A stretch of DNA of 64,000 nucleotides from Filobasidium wieringae (GCA_001600055.1 BCIV01000021.1:14290-78289); one strand, 5' to 3'; shown: positions 1 to 12,769, counted from the first letter of the stretch. Notes: generated by a model not told the origin, from the sequence alone. Made by a program: numbers and translations.

Positions 1-120
1 CAGGAAGGTGTTTGAGGAGTGGCGCAGCCTGATGGCAGTCGGATCTTACGAGTTCCTGCTCAAGAGACTCTCACTTCTACTGCTTAGAGCTCGTTTCAGG
101 CACTTTGAAGCGTGAGGAAA

Positions 121-330
121 CAGGAGGAAGTGGTGTACAAGGTGCACGACTCGTTTGAATGGCTAGGAATCGAATACACCTTGTAACTAGACACTCTCTA
201 CTGTACTACACCACGTTCTAAACCCCAGGAGGAAGTGGTGTACAAGGTGCACGACTCGTTTGGATAGCTAGGAATCAAATACACCTTGTAACTAGACACT
301 CTCTACTGTACTACACCATGTTCTACCCCT
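121..330. repeat. 105-bp direct tandem repeat, two copies
   Basis: Copy 1 (121-225) and copy 2 (226-about 325) begin CAGGAGGAAGTGGTGTACAA and differ at only a few positions. Each copy contains an inverted repeat, TACAAGGTG...CACCTTGTA, that could form a hairpin with a loop of about 30 nt. The second copy runs directly into telomere-like units. Confidence 0.9.
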
Positions 331-353
331 AACCCCTAACCCCTAACCCCTAA
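326..353. repeat. Interstitial telomere-like repeat (CCCCTAA)x4
   Basis: Four exact CCCCTAA units lie in tandem. The complementary TTAGGGG unit matches the telomere repeat type known in tremellomycete yeasts. The array is short and internal, so it is an interstitial telomeric sequence rather than a chromosome end. It may mark a healed break, a former end or a subtelomeric repeat. Confidence 0.85.
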
Positions 354-694
354 GCAATCAGTTCTCAACGTGAAAAAAAATGAATGCCAGATCCTGAGAC
401 CTGCTGAAAATGCGCATCCAGCCATATAGGACAAGTTGGGTTTGCGTGAAATTGGTCTCAACCCCCGACCCGTAACTCCCTATAACCCCGGCCAGTTCTC
501 AGGATGCCTCCCAGTGAATCGGTCCTAACAGTAATCAGACACTCTCTTCCGTACTGCACGATATTCTGAATCCTAAAGAAACTAATTACATCATTTAAAC
601 ATTTCTTCTATAGCTATAGTCAGGCAAACGAACGGATGTTGGAACGGGATTGCCGAGCATCACCACGTCGTAGAATGTCTATGTCCTGCATCTG

Positions 695-2670
695 TCAATC
701 GGCCGTATAGGTCGCCTTTGCGCCCTGCCTGCCTCTTTCCGGATCGTCCTCGTCGTCGGCGTTAGTCGAGCTACTTGGCATAAAGTCTGCAGTGATCTCC
801 CGTTCGAGTAACTGGTTCAGCGGTTGTCCGCAGGCACATACGTCGCATTCGTGTTCTGTTGACGGCGGAGAACCTATCATAGACTCGGCATAGGTTGGGA
901 GAGCAAGGATACCAGCAGTACAATGACACTTTCGAATAACGGCAAAGAGTAAGCGTAATAATCTATCGCAAGCTGCAGGGCTAGAAGCCTATTTGCACTT
1001 ACAGACATAATGAGAGTCTGCTGCGTCAAGGTCATCTTGCGCATACGTCCCGGTCCATCTTCCGGTAAAGGTTTCCCCTGCAAGTCTTTTCCCCAGATAG
1101 AATAGAAAACCTGTAGAGTGAACTCGTGCGCGACCCGGATGGGTGTGATCGTGCTGCAAGACATTATTAAGGTGCTTCAGAATGCAAAAGTCATCGAGCT
1201 TGCATGGTTATTGTGAGAATGCCTACCCTGGACAGGTCGAAGGCCGCAACCGGTTGTCATCTGGCATTCGAATTGTCTCCTTGATCTCCAGTTGCTCGGG
1301 CTCGCTCTTGCTCGCCTCCGGTCGAGGTACAAGCTCTCCTTCCCATAACGGATCTTTGCTACTATCTCGACGGCCTGAAGATGTGCTGCGACTGTGAGGC
1401 AATGCGTATCGCTCCGCTTGGTTCCGAAGTAAGGTTCCGGTCTTGAAGATGACGAGTTCGGTGGGTGGGAATACGGTTTCGTCCTCTTCAATTCTTCTAG
1501 GCGACTTAACCGCGAACGTCTGGTTGATGGACAACTTGATGCTCCAGATCGTAGCTGCAGGGTCGGTGTTCTTGATGACGCACCAGAATTGTACGAGTCC
1601 GCCGACGCACACGGCGTTACTTACTAGTCCCCAATTCAACTTTCCCAATCCGGAAACTTCTGTTCGTTGATGAAGGTTCAAAGGTAATGCACCGTTATCT
1701 CGAGTTGCGAGAGCTATCACCCAGAGGTCTTTCGATACCGTGAGATCGCCCTCGAGCAAAGGTAGCGGATCAACTAGATGTTGAATCGACGGCTTAACTG
1801 ATCTTTCATCCGGACTATTCTTGTGATCACTGTGATCAGGCGATGGATTGTAGGGAAAAGTATGGGTCAAATTGTTCCCGGTCCAATCGAAGCTGCCCGA
1901 TCGCTCCGATACGACAGGCCGTGAGCTGGCTGGAGGGCTTCTAAGTGGAGGTGTATACCTGGCGACATCGGATCCCGGAGAAAGTTTGGGAGACGTCGAC
2001 CTTGTCCGAAAGGAAGTGAAGAATGAGCCTATTCGAGAAGCGGCTGGACTGTGACCAGACAAGATCGCTTCGACTCGATGGGAGACTCGTCCGTAGGGAG
2101 TCCGGTCACGGCCAGCGAGAGTAGGTGGAAGCACAAAGGTGAACTCGAAGCTAGAGACAGACAATATGAGAGACATTTACAGTGGTCGTTAGCAGATTGT
2201 CAAGAGGTCACCTGATCGGTCGATAATAGCGAACCTACAATTGCTGCCCCGCCGAGAGTGCTATACCGTCCTCGTCCGTCCCATCCATCTCCAAGGTCCG
2301 CTCGTAGATCACATCGTCCTCCCATCGGCGGCCTGTCGGTCATGAAAGAGTATGAAGTACCGGACGTCAAGCACCTACTCTTGATTCGAGGTGGTACCAT
2401 CTACTGACCTGGATAAGCTAACGTGACCTCGGCGAGAAATCTTACGCTCAACTTCCTGGCTCGACACGGCTTGTTCACATGAACGATCACGAACCCGGTG
2501 ACGACCAAGTCCTTCCTGATCGAACGGGGCTCACTAGGAGGTTCGACATAGTGATTAAAGTCCGAAGTCCTTACGATGGTAATGGTGTCCGGTTTGGTCT
2601 CGAAGTCTAGTACCTTGCCTTTTGGTCGAGGCAGAGTGAAGAACGATAAATTGCTGTGGGTATCGGGCAT
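695..2670 (-). CDS. Arrestin-like (alpha-arrestin) domain protein
   Basis: Product resembles fungal alpha-arrestins, adaptors that link membrane cargo to Rsp5-type ubiquitin ligases or to pH signalling; that role is family knowledge. The start at 2670 opens an exon with an arrestin_N strand pattern (VVTGFVIVHVNKPCRARKLS). After one or two short introns comes the end of the N-domain (FTFVLPPTLAGRDRTPYG), then the long exon down to about 1224. Next is an exon (about 1003-1160) with the arrestin_C strand IRVAHEFTLQVFYSIWG and PGRMRKMTLTQQ. An intron at 929-1002 (GTAAGT...AG) joins this to CHCTAGILALPTYAES, the usual end of the C-domain. The tail is acidic and ends at 695. No PPxY motif was noticed. 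The intron near 2400 is short and its edges are uncertain. Family call fairly secure; specific orthologue not assigned. Confidence 0.75.
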
Positions 2671-5600
2671 TGCATTCGATAGGAAGCAGTCCTTCCAGTG
2701 AATTTAGATTGAGTATCGACTCTGACTTGACTATAGAAGCTACATGTTGTTGAAGGAACGAACCGAAATCGACGTGGCTACGTTAAATCGTTCGAACAAT
2801 AGAAACTCGAGGACTCACGATGTCGAACAAGGTTGTGTGACTCGGGAATGACTCGAGGCGATAGAGCTTAGACTTACAGCGCACCTTCTTGCTTAGTCAG
2901 AACCCGGCATAGCACATGATTCTTCCTTGCTGGGTCGTGCGTGTCCACATGCTCCGCAAGTGATCACCTTGTGTACCTGTAAGGTATCTATGTGGTCGCC
3001 CTTCAGCCGTTGGGAGCGTCCCTTTGACAAATTCCTGATTGAGCAGCCCCGAGAAGCCCTGGTTCGAGCAAAGGTAATTCATGCTTGCGAGAACGGGCAT
3101 ATGTGATTGAACGGTTTGTGACAAGTATCACATTACTCGTCAATCTTGTGACATCTTGGTTGACATAGCCATTCTTGCTCCAGGCGAAATGGCCCTTGAG
3201 GATATCCTGGTGAAATTACACCTCACTGTGATTCGTATGTGCGCATGTCCTTGTGAATCCCGCGACTGATGATTTTGGAGCATGTCGATGCAAGTCTAGT
3301 TATTTTGACGGGTCCATACAGGACGACAGCGCTATTAATCAATGGAACCTCAAAGTGTCATGCTTGTATGTGCAGTAAGTCTGCCGCAGTACTGGATGAT
3401 TGTTTAACTCGATAGCGCGGGATAAGAGCTCCTGAGCTGATACGGGCTCATCTGCCTCATCTGGGACAAAGTTCGATTAAAACTCAGTGTCGATTATGAA
3501 TATATGGGACACAACTCACTGATGTTTCCTCTTCTGTAGCATACGATCTTGATACAAATAGTAATTAGAACAAAACTCTGTCCGACTACAGAAATCTAGA
3601 CTCTATTGCGCAACATGGTTCATTTCGTTGCCAGACCAATTATTGGGGAGCGCAGTTCTTTGGTAATACCAGCCTTACATGATCGCAGTGACTCTTCGGT
3701 CAGCTATTAGATCCATCCAGTTGCGTATTCGATAGGCACATCGGTCGACGAATTCGTGCTCAGCTCAGCGCGCGCGCCGCTCCGAATCATGCTCAAAACT
3801 TGCCAGAGCAGGTGTAGAGGAAGGCAATCTTTACATCCCAATTGCCAAACGACATGCAGTCGGCAAGATAAGTTTCGAAGGGAGAAGCGGGCAACAGTTC
3901 GGGTGGGGACGGTCATACATGTCAAGCCCACTGCCAATCCCGAAGAGACTTGTTCGTTCAACCGCGAAATCAATTGATATCCGACTTTCTGATTGTATGT
4001 GATATCTGTTTTCCGTACACAACATCGCGTTAGTCAAGTCGGATAGGCACCCTGGATCATTCAGAATGCATGAGACGGATCATAGAGACCCCTGGCCCAG
4101 ATTTAGTATTCAGGAAGTCCGAGCCGTCGTTTCCGCTCGACAAACCGGGTCCAAGATCCCTTATCAAAACAGGTTCTGGGATGATAAAATGGAGTATTAC
4201 ATAGTTTGCCCAAAAACTCGATCAAACGTATATCTGGGCATCCACTGTCACATTGACGCTAGGCGTACGAACTGGTCGACAATCTCGACTCATCAATTGC
4301 CGGGCGATAGATAGCATGCGATGGGTGACTGGTGTCATAATAGATATGTGCATATCGACCCGCCCTTGCGTACAATACTCGCTACAATATTTTCTTGTCA
4401 ACAATATAGCCGAGCAAATTGAGCGCCGACTCTTGACCTAGCAGATTGGTACAAGTCCCATTCTCAATTTGACCGCCGTGGCAGTCTTTTGCGTCGATTG
4501 GCCAAGGCTTAATTGTCTGTACAACCGATCTCCGGCAAGGGCCAACGATGCTACTGATCCAGTCATACCAGAAGATAGTCCAATCAGAGCCTGCAGGATT
4601 CTTGCTACCCGCGACCCGTACCTTGTGGGAATATAGCTTACCAGAAACGTCTTCAGCCGTCCCCCCTTGGCACACAATGTAGGATCGATGGTTCGCATCT
4701 CGCCCTCTGACATACTGTTATCAGTCCCGCCCGGTCTGATCGTATTTCCTGCGCTGCCTGACTGGGTCGTTGAGATCCTCTTGGCCTCAGTGGTCTTCCC
4801 GAACGGAATCATAGTTTAACGTACTTCAAAAATCTCCACACCGGAAATCCTCCTGCTACAATCGAGACATCCATCCAAGACCGAGGCTCGTTGTCAGACT
4901 CCTGTCGCCAAGAATGTCCTTTCGACCTGGCTAGATCGTTCGCTGAGACAGAGCTGACGCGATTGTATGCACACACGATACCCCCAGTCCAGGCGGTGTG
5001 TTATCCGCGAGAGGCAGGACGTAAAGTCTATCCAAGTGGCAGTAAACCATGGTCCAAAATGATATACCTTGGTGCGATAAGCATGTATGCCCCTCTCTCT
5101 TATTGAAAGCTCTCTCCGGCAAGCGATCCCATGATAAAAGTTTGAGGTCCAATGATGTGCGGTCAAGATAGAATTCCCGATCACAGGTCGCTTTGGCAAA
5201 TCATCGCCAGCTCCCTGCTAGATTCAAGCATGTGCTGTGACGATATGTCAAACGGTGTGAGGACAAGACAAGTACGTACTGGGGGGAGATGAGGACGCTG
5301 AGCCTTTCTTCCACAACCGAGTATTTTCGTATATCAACCTGAACCTGGCTCGGATCGTGTTATCAGCTCATATGACCATCGAATGTGACGTACAGAACGC
5401 TCACATAGTTCTTCAACATCCCTCGCCCGTCAAAGCCTCCCTCGTCTCGACAAGATCGCTATTCCAAGCAACAGCCAATCATGATGCTGGAGTGCGGTGC
5501 GGAAATTACTCAACCTGTGAACCCAAGTCTCTATCGGGGAAGCGCAAGTTAGACGAGGGATCCCTGTCGATTGTAATGGACCGGGGAGGTACTGCTTCAG

Positions 5601-6664
5601 CTCTATCGATTCACGTCAATCCAAGCGAAATCGTACTCACCTTGAGAGTGCTCCGACCTCGGTCCATCTGTTCTACGCAGGTAACTTTTCCCAAACTCAT
5701 CCGTTGGACCTTTGTTCCAGCTTCAGCGATCGTTGTAACCTATTCGACGTCGTGTTGGAAGCGAGGACGATCATGAGAGAGGCGATATTGGCATGAAGCT
5801 CAATGCAAGTCGAATATGAATAGTATTGTAAAGGGAATTTTGTTGTTATGAAGTTATCGTATCCCCAGTAAAATTCCCATTCAGATCGATCCGTGATCCG
5901 TGTAGTGCCAACGTTCACCTCGAGCATGTGAGAGGTGAGGTCGGAATTCTAATTCGATATCGCCGCTGCGTTTAGTTCAGTCTGCTGGTCGCCAAGGCAA
6001 TATACGGACACGATAAATACCAGTATTCAAGCGGTTCTCTGAAGGATAGGTCAGACCTTGGATTCCACGCTAACTGGTCTTGACATCAATAACATTATTG
6101 GGATCTCTGCCGGCAATATTGTTCGATTCCTTTCTACCATTCTATAGATCTCTAGATCTGGTCTCCCCCTCCCTCTCTATCTTCTCGCAAAGTCTTACAG
6201 TGAGCAAGAACACTTGCACCTGCTACTCATCAATGGCAACCACTGGCCTTACGAAGCAACACCCCTGCGTGTTTTGAGCAGGTCGATCGTTTTAAACGGC
6301 TAAAGTGATGATATGTTCGCTGATCGGCATTGATCTCTTGATGGAATGAGCGATTCCGCTTACTTGTCACCGCCGAATCGTACGAAAAGCTGACGATCTG
6401 CGTGGAAGGAACCTTTCCTTGGCTGCTCAGCGATCGACTGATGCCCCGTCCACCTCGGGAAAACGGACGGCGAGAATCCGGGCTCATATCCCGGCATTTC
6501 TCGGCATCTACCTCGGCAGGTTGTCATGCAAGCGAGCGAGTCTTGCGTGGTTGGTTCAAGTCCAAGTTGGAGTTCCCATGGAGAAACAATTCATTCCTGG
6601 ACACTCGACGTCACTTCAATCCCTGCGTGCAGACACACCATCACTAGCTCAACCATCCACAACC
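2671..6664. other. Gene-poor 4-kb stretch
   Basis: Only short ORFs with no recognisable domain occur here. The least unlikely remnants are minus-strand ORFs at 4438-4812 and 4382-4675, which could be joined by a GTAAGC...GCAG intron, and a minus ORF at 4931-5199. None gave a family match by eye. The last about 250 bases form an in-frame upstream extension of the monooxygenase gene (from 6419). The stretch could hold decayed genes, promoters or non-coding transcripts. Confidence 0.4.
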
Positions 6665-9376
6665 ATGGACTCGCACGCACAAGACAGGGAAGAGTCAAAC
6701 AGAGCCGCCTGTAAGTTCAACTCGATCGATGACTTCCATTGCCAGGCTGACGAAACACCTCCTGGTTGCCCCACAGACATCCACAACTATCCGGATCACA
6801 AAACCGTCATCGAAAAGGATCAATACGATGTCATCATCATCGGAGCAGGTCCAGCTGGTGAGTCCATGCGCATTGACAGTCCAGCGTCGGCGCAACAAGC
6901 TGACAAATGTCACTCCAATCCCAATCCAGGTCTCATGCTGGCGACCGCTTTGGCGAGGTTCGGATCGCATAGTATCTTGATAGTAGACTGTACGGACGAA
7001 CCTACTACGGCAGGTCGAGCGGATGGTTTACAACCTCGAACCATCGAGATCCTAAAGTAAGTGATCGCTTTCCCTCGATCGTCTCGACCTACCCTCAACC
7101 GCCTTGCACTCCATAGGAACCTCGAACCACTGGGGAGTGAGCTGTACCGACAATCGGCCGCTTCCTACGAACGAACCTTTTGGGTCCCAGGTGTGGATGA
7201 TGAGGGTAACGCCACGATCGTGAGGGATCGAAGGGTACAGAGTTTCCCTGACGATCTCGAGATCGAGGACGGTTGTACTCTAGGTCTTCAGCAAGGTAAG
7301 CGAGTCGCACCAACAACTTCGGCTTGATCCGAGTTTGACCCGCCATCGAATGACTCTTGCTAGGGATGATCGAAGAAGCTTTCCTCAGGGATATGGATCG
7401 AAACGGTCTCTCCGTCACCCGACCCTTCTCCTTCCATTCCTACCAGATCGACTCTTCATCCTCCTCCCCTTACCCCGTCACCGTCCAACTCACCCAAGGC
7501 CCTGTCCCTGAAGCCGTAGGACAAGCCGGCCCGTTATCTACTGTCAGATGCAAGTACCTCGTAGGCTGTGATGGGGGAAGAAGCGCCGTCAGGAGGTACG
7601 CGATGAAACATGACGGTGTCACTTTCGATGGCGAGCTGTTAGGTGCTCTCTGGGGAGCGGGTGATTTCGGTAGGTCTCGTGCTCTTCGAGTCTCTATCTT
7701 TATGGTGGACTGATCGCGATCTCGATCGAACAGTCGTCAAGACGGATTTCCCTGATATCAGAAAGATCGCAGCGATTCACAGCGCAAGGTAAGCACCACA
7801 GTCTTCAGTCATCAAACTCTCCTCTCATACTCCCTTCTACTCTCCCCTTTACTGACCAACTCTCCAGCCAAGGATCAGCCTACGTCTTCCCTCGAGAAAA
7901 CAACGTGGACAACGAACCGATGATCCGGCTGTACACCCAGATCAACATGCTGGATGGACAGAAGAACGCGATGGATCCACAGGAGATGAGGTGGAAGGTT
8001 ACCGCACAGGATATCATGGATGCCGATCGACGGGTGAGTACCGGGCCGGTTCGCCAATAGCTGGGACTAGGTTTGACGATCGTTCGCGACTGGCGCAGAT
8101 CTTCGCTCCTTACCATTTGGAATTCGTCAAGACGGAATGGTGGAGTGCTTACCCGATCGGACAACGTCTAGTGAACAAGTACGACGTGGGAGGGAGAGTG
8201 TTCATGGCGGGTGGTGAGTGCTGCATGATATCTCTTTCAAACCTTCTGGCCACCCACACGTTGCGCCCGAGCAGACGCCTGTCACACTCACTCGCCCAAA
8301 GCGGGACAAGGGATGAACACGGCCATAGTAGACGCTCACAACCTGTCCTTCAAACTCCATTTGGTCCTCAGAGGACTGGCCGGACCTGAATTGCTAAACA
8401 CCTATCACGAGGAGAGATGGAAGATTGGGAAACAACTTATCGATTTCGACGAGGAGTACGCGGCCTTGTTCTCCGGTGAGGTACCCAAGAACACGCCCGA
8501 GGTGGCGACGATGACTCCGGACGAGGTGAAGGCTCATTTCGTCGCGGTCCAAAGAAAGTGAGTCGAATGGCCGAGGGGGATCAGCACTCTTGAAGGGGTA
8601 CTCAAACGTTGCCTGAACTGGTTCTAGGAACGCCGGGTTCACGACCGGTGTAGGGGTTCATTATGGAAAGTCACCGATGACGGTGATGAACGAGGATCTG
8701 GGAGATTACGGTTTGAAACCGATTGAAGGGTTGAAGATTCGAAGTGGACAGAGGCTGTTACCTGCTACGTGAGTGTGCGAGGAGACGACAAGAGAAGCGA
8801 TGTTGATGGCGATTCGTACACAGCGTCACTCGAAGCATGACTTCCGAACCGGTTCGATTGATCCATGAAGTCCAATTCGATGCGCCCGGAGGGTTCAGGA
8901 TCTACGTCTTGGCGGGTGATCTCAAGAAGAACCGAGCCAAGTTGGAGAAACTATCTGCATACTTGACCTCCGAGTCGAGCTTCATCTCGAGGTACACTGC
9001 GGCTCTGCCCAAGAACCGAAAGGTATTGGCACCCGCCACGAACACTGGTCTAGTAGGATACGAGGAACTGAACCCGTACTTTTCGATCCTGACGATCGTC
9101 AACTCGTCGCGATTCGGGTTCGAGGTGGAAGAGTTGAAACCTCTCAAGGGGTTGAGCGCGATGATCTATGCGGACGATCGGGAACGGTCTGGCGTCAAGG
9201 TCGGGGAGACGCCTTCTGAAGCTCACGTGGGGGGTACGCATATCAAGTATGGACTTCCTGACGGTGGGATCGTCGTCTGTCGACCTGATGGGTATGTGGG
9301 GATCGTTGTGCCGTTGGAGGAGGAAGGGTGGAAGTCGTTGGACAGGTACTTCGACGGAGCGTTGTATAGGAGATAG
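6665..9376 (+). CDS. FAD-dependent aromatic monooxygenase (phenol 2-monooxygenase family)
   Basis: Predicted flavoprotein hydroxylase using FAD, NAD(P)H and O2 to hydroxylate a phenolic substrate. Splicing of 11 exons closes to 683 residues. The N-terminal Rossmann motif is [11 protein letters not shown], and a DG-type motif is [12 protein letters not shown]. The second FAD motif appears only after intron 8214-8274 is removed: [17 protein letters not shown]. The C-terminal third has the thioredoxin-like dimerisation domain of phenol hydroxylases ([22 protein letters not shown]). Introns: 6711-6776, 6858-6929, 7057-7116, 7296-7363, 7670-7733, 7789-7867, 8034-8098, 8214-8274, 8558-8627, 8769-8823. 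The reading frame stays open upstream to an ATG at 6419, and 6581 is another in-frame ATG; 6665 was chosen because it starts close to the FAD domain. Substrate unknown. Confidence 0.9.
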
Positions 9377-9553
9377 GAGAGGGAGGAAGGTGGCTTGTAT
9401 AGGGGAGGGAGAGCAGCTTGTATGGAGGAGTGGCGTGTCGAGTCGCGAGCGGCGATTGAGCGAATGATGAAACATGTGAAACCACGCGATGACGAGTTTT
9501 GAAATGTACCGAACATCCATCAGAGCTCAGACTTTTCGACCTTTTCACCGGTT

Positions 9554-9600
9554 TGACTCGGAAATCCGATCTCAACGATCGACGTCGCAAATGTTGACTC
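9554..9600. promoter_or_regulatory. Two TGACTC sites upstream of TRP5 (possible Gcn4/CPC1 sites)
   Basis: TGACTC occurs at 9554-9559 and 9595-9600, about 195-240 bases before the TRP5 ATG. This is the core of the site bound by fungal bZIP regulators of general amino acid control. The motif is short, so chance occurrence is possible; its place before an amino acid biosynthesis gene is the only support. Confidence 0.4.
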
Positions 9601-9794
9601 GCACTGATCTTTCGAATATAAACACCATCGAAGGCCCAGCTAGTAGAACCTCTGACAACCTGGACTAGTATCCACGTACACTCTCTTACTAGACCTACGC
9701 TAGACTCACGAAAAAAAGACACGAAAACAGCCAAGAAAAAGCTAAAAGCTTCAACTCCACTTTCAAACCACATCAATCTACAACTTTTTACATC

Positions 9795-12647
9795 ATGGCC
9801 GACGCTATCAAGAAGGTCTTTGCTGACCGAAAGGCAGAGGTCAGTTCGAGTTGTGATCCTTGCATGACATGTGCTTGAGGCTGATAGATTCGTCACTTCG
9901 CTTTCGACAAATTTCAGGGTGAACCGTGAGTACCAAATTTTAAAGGTATCTATCTCAACGTACCACCATATTCATGCACCTTTTCTCCCCAGCGCCTTTG
10001 TCACTTTCCTTACTGCAGGATATCCTACCGCAGAATCCACCGTACCTTCCATGCTCGCCATGGAGAAAGGAGGTGCCGACGTGATCGAACTCGGAATTCC
10101 CTTTTCTGATCCTATCGCGGACGGTCCTGCCATTCAGGAAGCCAACACTGTCAGTCCGACTCGTTCTCAATTCAAAACTCATGAGTGGCTTATGTAAACT
10201 CGATGTCTACTCCCCAGGTCGCTCTCGCGAACAACATCACTTTCGTTGACTGCCTAAACTTTGTAAAGGAAGCCAGATCGCAAGGTCTTAAAGCTCCTGT
10301 CATGCTGATGGGTCAGTCTCGTTTACATTACCTTGTCCATGCTCATTAGCTGATCTATCTTTTTCATAGGTTACTACAATCCTTTACTCTCCCACGGTGA
10401 AGAGGAAGCCGTCCGCGATGCAAAACTCGCAGGAGCAAACGGTTTCATCGTCGTCGACTTGCCCCCCGAGGAGGCCATCAGGTTCAGAGGAGTATGTACT
10501 GGAGAAGGGTGAGTCGAATGATTCTTCTCTAGATGATGATCCGTCACTGAAAACTGTTCCTTTGACGACACAGTATCTCTTATGTACCCCTCGTCGCCCC
10601 TTCCACTAGTATCGGTCGAGTCAAGTTCTTGGCCGGGATTGCCGATTCGTTCATCTACGTCGTTTCAAAGGTGAGATTCCATGGCAAACGTGTGACTAGG
10701 ACAATATTCACCCATCCACCGTTCACTCACAGATGGGAACCACCGGATCGACCCGGGAATCCAACATGTCTACCGGTCTTCCCGACTTGATCGCACGTAT
10801 CAAGGCATTCACCCCTGTCCCTCTCGCTGTCGGATTCGGAGTATCGACTAGGACTCACTTCGAAGCTGTCACCGCTTCCGGAGCAGACGGTGTCGTCATC
10901 GGATCCCGTGTCATCTCCATCATCAAAAACTCCGCCCCTGCTGAGATCTCGAGCAACCTCGAGGAGTATTGTCGGGAAGTCAGTCAGAGAGGCCTCTCCA
11001 AGCCTTCTCAACCAAAGGTCGAAGGTGTCGCTCACGATGCCGGCAAGGTAGAATCCGCCATTCCCATCCCTCCCTCTGATCCTCTCGACAAGATTCAACC
11101 CTCGGAGCAAGCTCAGGAGGAAGCCGCGACCACCCTTCCAGCCCGATTCGGAGCGTTCGGTGGTGCTTACGTACCGGAATCCTTGGTCGACTCGTTGAGC
11201 GAGTTGGAACAGGCTCACAAGTCGGCGCTCGCCGATCCTACCTTCTGGAAAGAGTTCGAGGACCTGTACACCTACATGAACAGGCCTAGTAATCTTTACT
11301 TGGCCGAGAGGCTGACCGAAGCTGCCGGAGGTGCAAAGATCTGGATGAAGTGAGTCTGCGTCTGGCGTGGAGCATTACCTTCATTTCGTGAAGTTGATCG
11401 ACGGGTTTGACGATCTCCAGGCGAGAAGACTTGAACCACACCGGTTCTCACAAGATCAATAACGCTATCGGACAGATCTTGCTCGCTAAACGACTGGGAA
11501 AGACCAAGATCATCGCCGAGACGGGTGCGGGTCAGCACGGAGTGGCCACCGCTACCGCCTGTGCTCGATTCGGGATGGAATGTATCGTCTACATGGGTGC
11601 AGAGGATGTACGAAGACAGGCCTTGAACGTGTTCAGGATCAACATGTTGGGAGGAAAGGTAAGATATATGGTCACGTGTATGGAGATGTGTTCCGACGAT
11701 GCTGATGAGATCTAAATCATCAGGTCGTCCCCGTCACTTCCGGTTCTCAAACTTTGAAAGACGCTATCAACGAGGCAATGAGGGAATGGGTGACCAACCT
11801 CAAGACCACACATTACTGTGTCGGTTCCGCCATCGGACCTCATCCTTTCCCCACCATTGTACGAGACTTCCAGCGAGTTATTGGAAGGGAGATCAAGCAA
11901 CAGATGGCCGAGAAGACCGGGAAGTTGCCAGACGCCGTCATCGCCTGTGTCGGAGGTGGAAGTAACGCTATTGGAACTTTCTACGATTTCATCGAGGAGA
12001 AGAACGTTCGATTGATCGGTGTAGAGGCCGGTGGTGATGGTGAGGCTCTCTGTTAACTGGGACCCGACCACCGAGTCGCTGATCATTGTTGTTACAGGTG
12101 TTGAGACTGCTCGTCACTCTGCTACTCTCGCTCTCGGAAAACCAGGTGTCTTGCACGGAGTTAGGACTTATCTCCTCCAATCGCCATCTGGTCAGATCAT
12201 GGAGACCCATTCGATCTCGGCTGGATTGGATTACCCAGTCAGTACTCTGTCAGGTTCATCTGTGATCGATCACTTACGCCATCTTCGTAACACAGGGAGT
12301 CGGACCTGAGCATGCTTGGTTGAAGGACTCTGGTCGAGCAGAATACATCGTAGCCAACGACGAAGAAGCCCTCCGTGGATTCAGAATGTGCACCCAATTG
12401 GAGGGAATCATCCCTGCCTTAGAGTCTGCTCACGCTATTTGGGGAGCAGTTCAGATTGCCAAGACCTTGCCCAAGGAGGCCAACGTTGTCATGGTACGTC
12501 TTTTGCTTAGGTTCCTTGTCAATCACGATCTGATCACAACGCGTGCCTTTACAGTGCCTGTCTGGACGAGGAGACAAGGACGTCGAGCAGATCGCCCAAC
12601 TACTACCTGGGAAGTGGGCCGACAAGCTTGACTGGCACATCGTATAA
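9795..12647 (+). CDS. TRP5: Bifunctional tryptophan synthase (alpha-beta fusion)
   Basis: Catalyses the last step of tryptophan synthesis: indole-3-glycerol phosphate is cleaved by the alpha part and indole is joined to serine by the PLP-dependent beta part. Twelve exons give 713 residues, the normal fungal fusion length. Alpha part: FLTAGYPT, catalytic Glu and Asp in [14 protein letters not shown], phosphate-binding VGFGVST. Beta part: [14 protein letters not shown] lysine in [21 protein letters not shown], and the phosphate-binding [10 protein letters not shown]. Introns: 9840-9917, 9926-9992, 10150-10217, 10312-10369, 10509-10573, 10671-10732, 11350-11420, 11659-11723, 12040-12097, 12238-12295, 12494-12554. 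Exon 2 is only 8 nt (9918-9925) but is required to make the conserved GEPAFV. Convergent with the membrane protein gene at 12770. Confidence 0.97.
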
Positions 12648-12769
12648 GCGAGTCTTCACCATGTGAAACACTCGCTTTGTACATTCTAGGAGGTAGCCTA
12701 TCTATTCATTTCATATCACACTTGTCGGATACGTACAAGCGCTCACTTAAAGCGAGTAATTGCACATGC

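Larger units (their letters stand above)
1..694. other. Non-coding left edge with repeats
   Basis: No convincing coding exon is seen. The stretch holds a 105-bp tandem repeat (121-325), four telomere-like units (326-353), and a degenerate third trace of the repeat near 535-575 (an ACACTCTCT...GTACT...TTCT pattern recurs). The rest is unremarkable AT-moderate sequence, possibly the 3' flank of the minus-strand arrestin-like gene. Confidence 0.5.

Noticed and set aside
326..353. A true chromosome end
   Set aside because: Only four units, with unique sequence on both sides.
4438..4812. 124-codon minus ORF as a possible small protein
   Set aside because: No start context, domain or consistent continuation; kept only as a note in the gene-poor region.
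5357..5776. 139-codon plus ORF
   Set aside because: Composition is that of random sequence and no splice partner with domain content was found.
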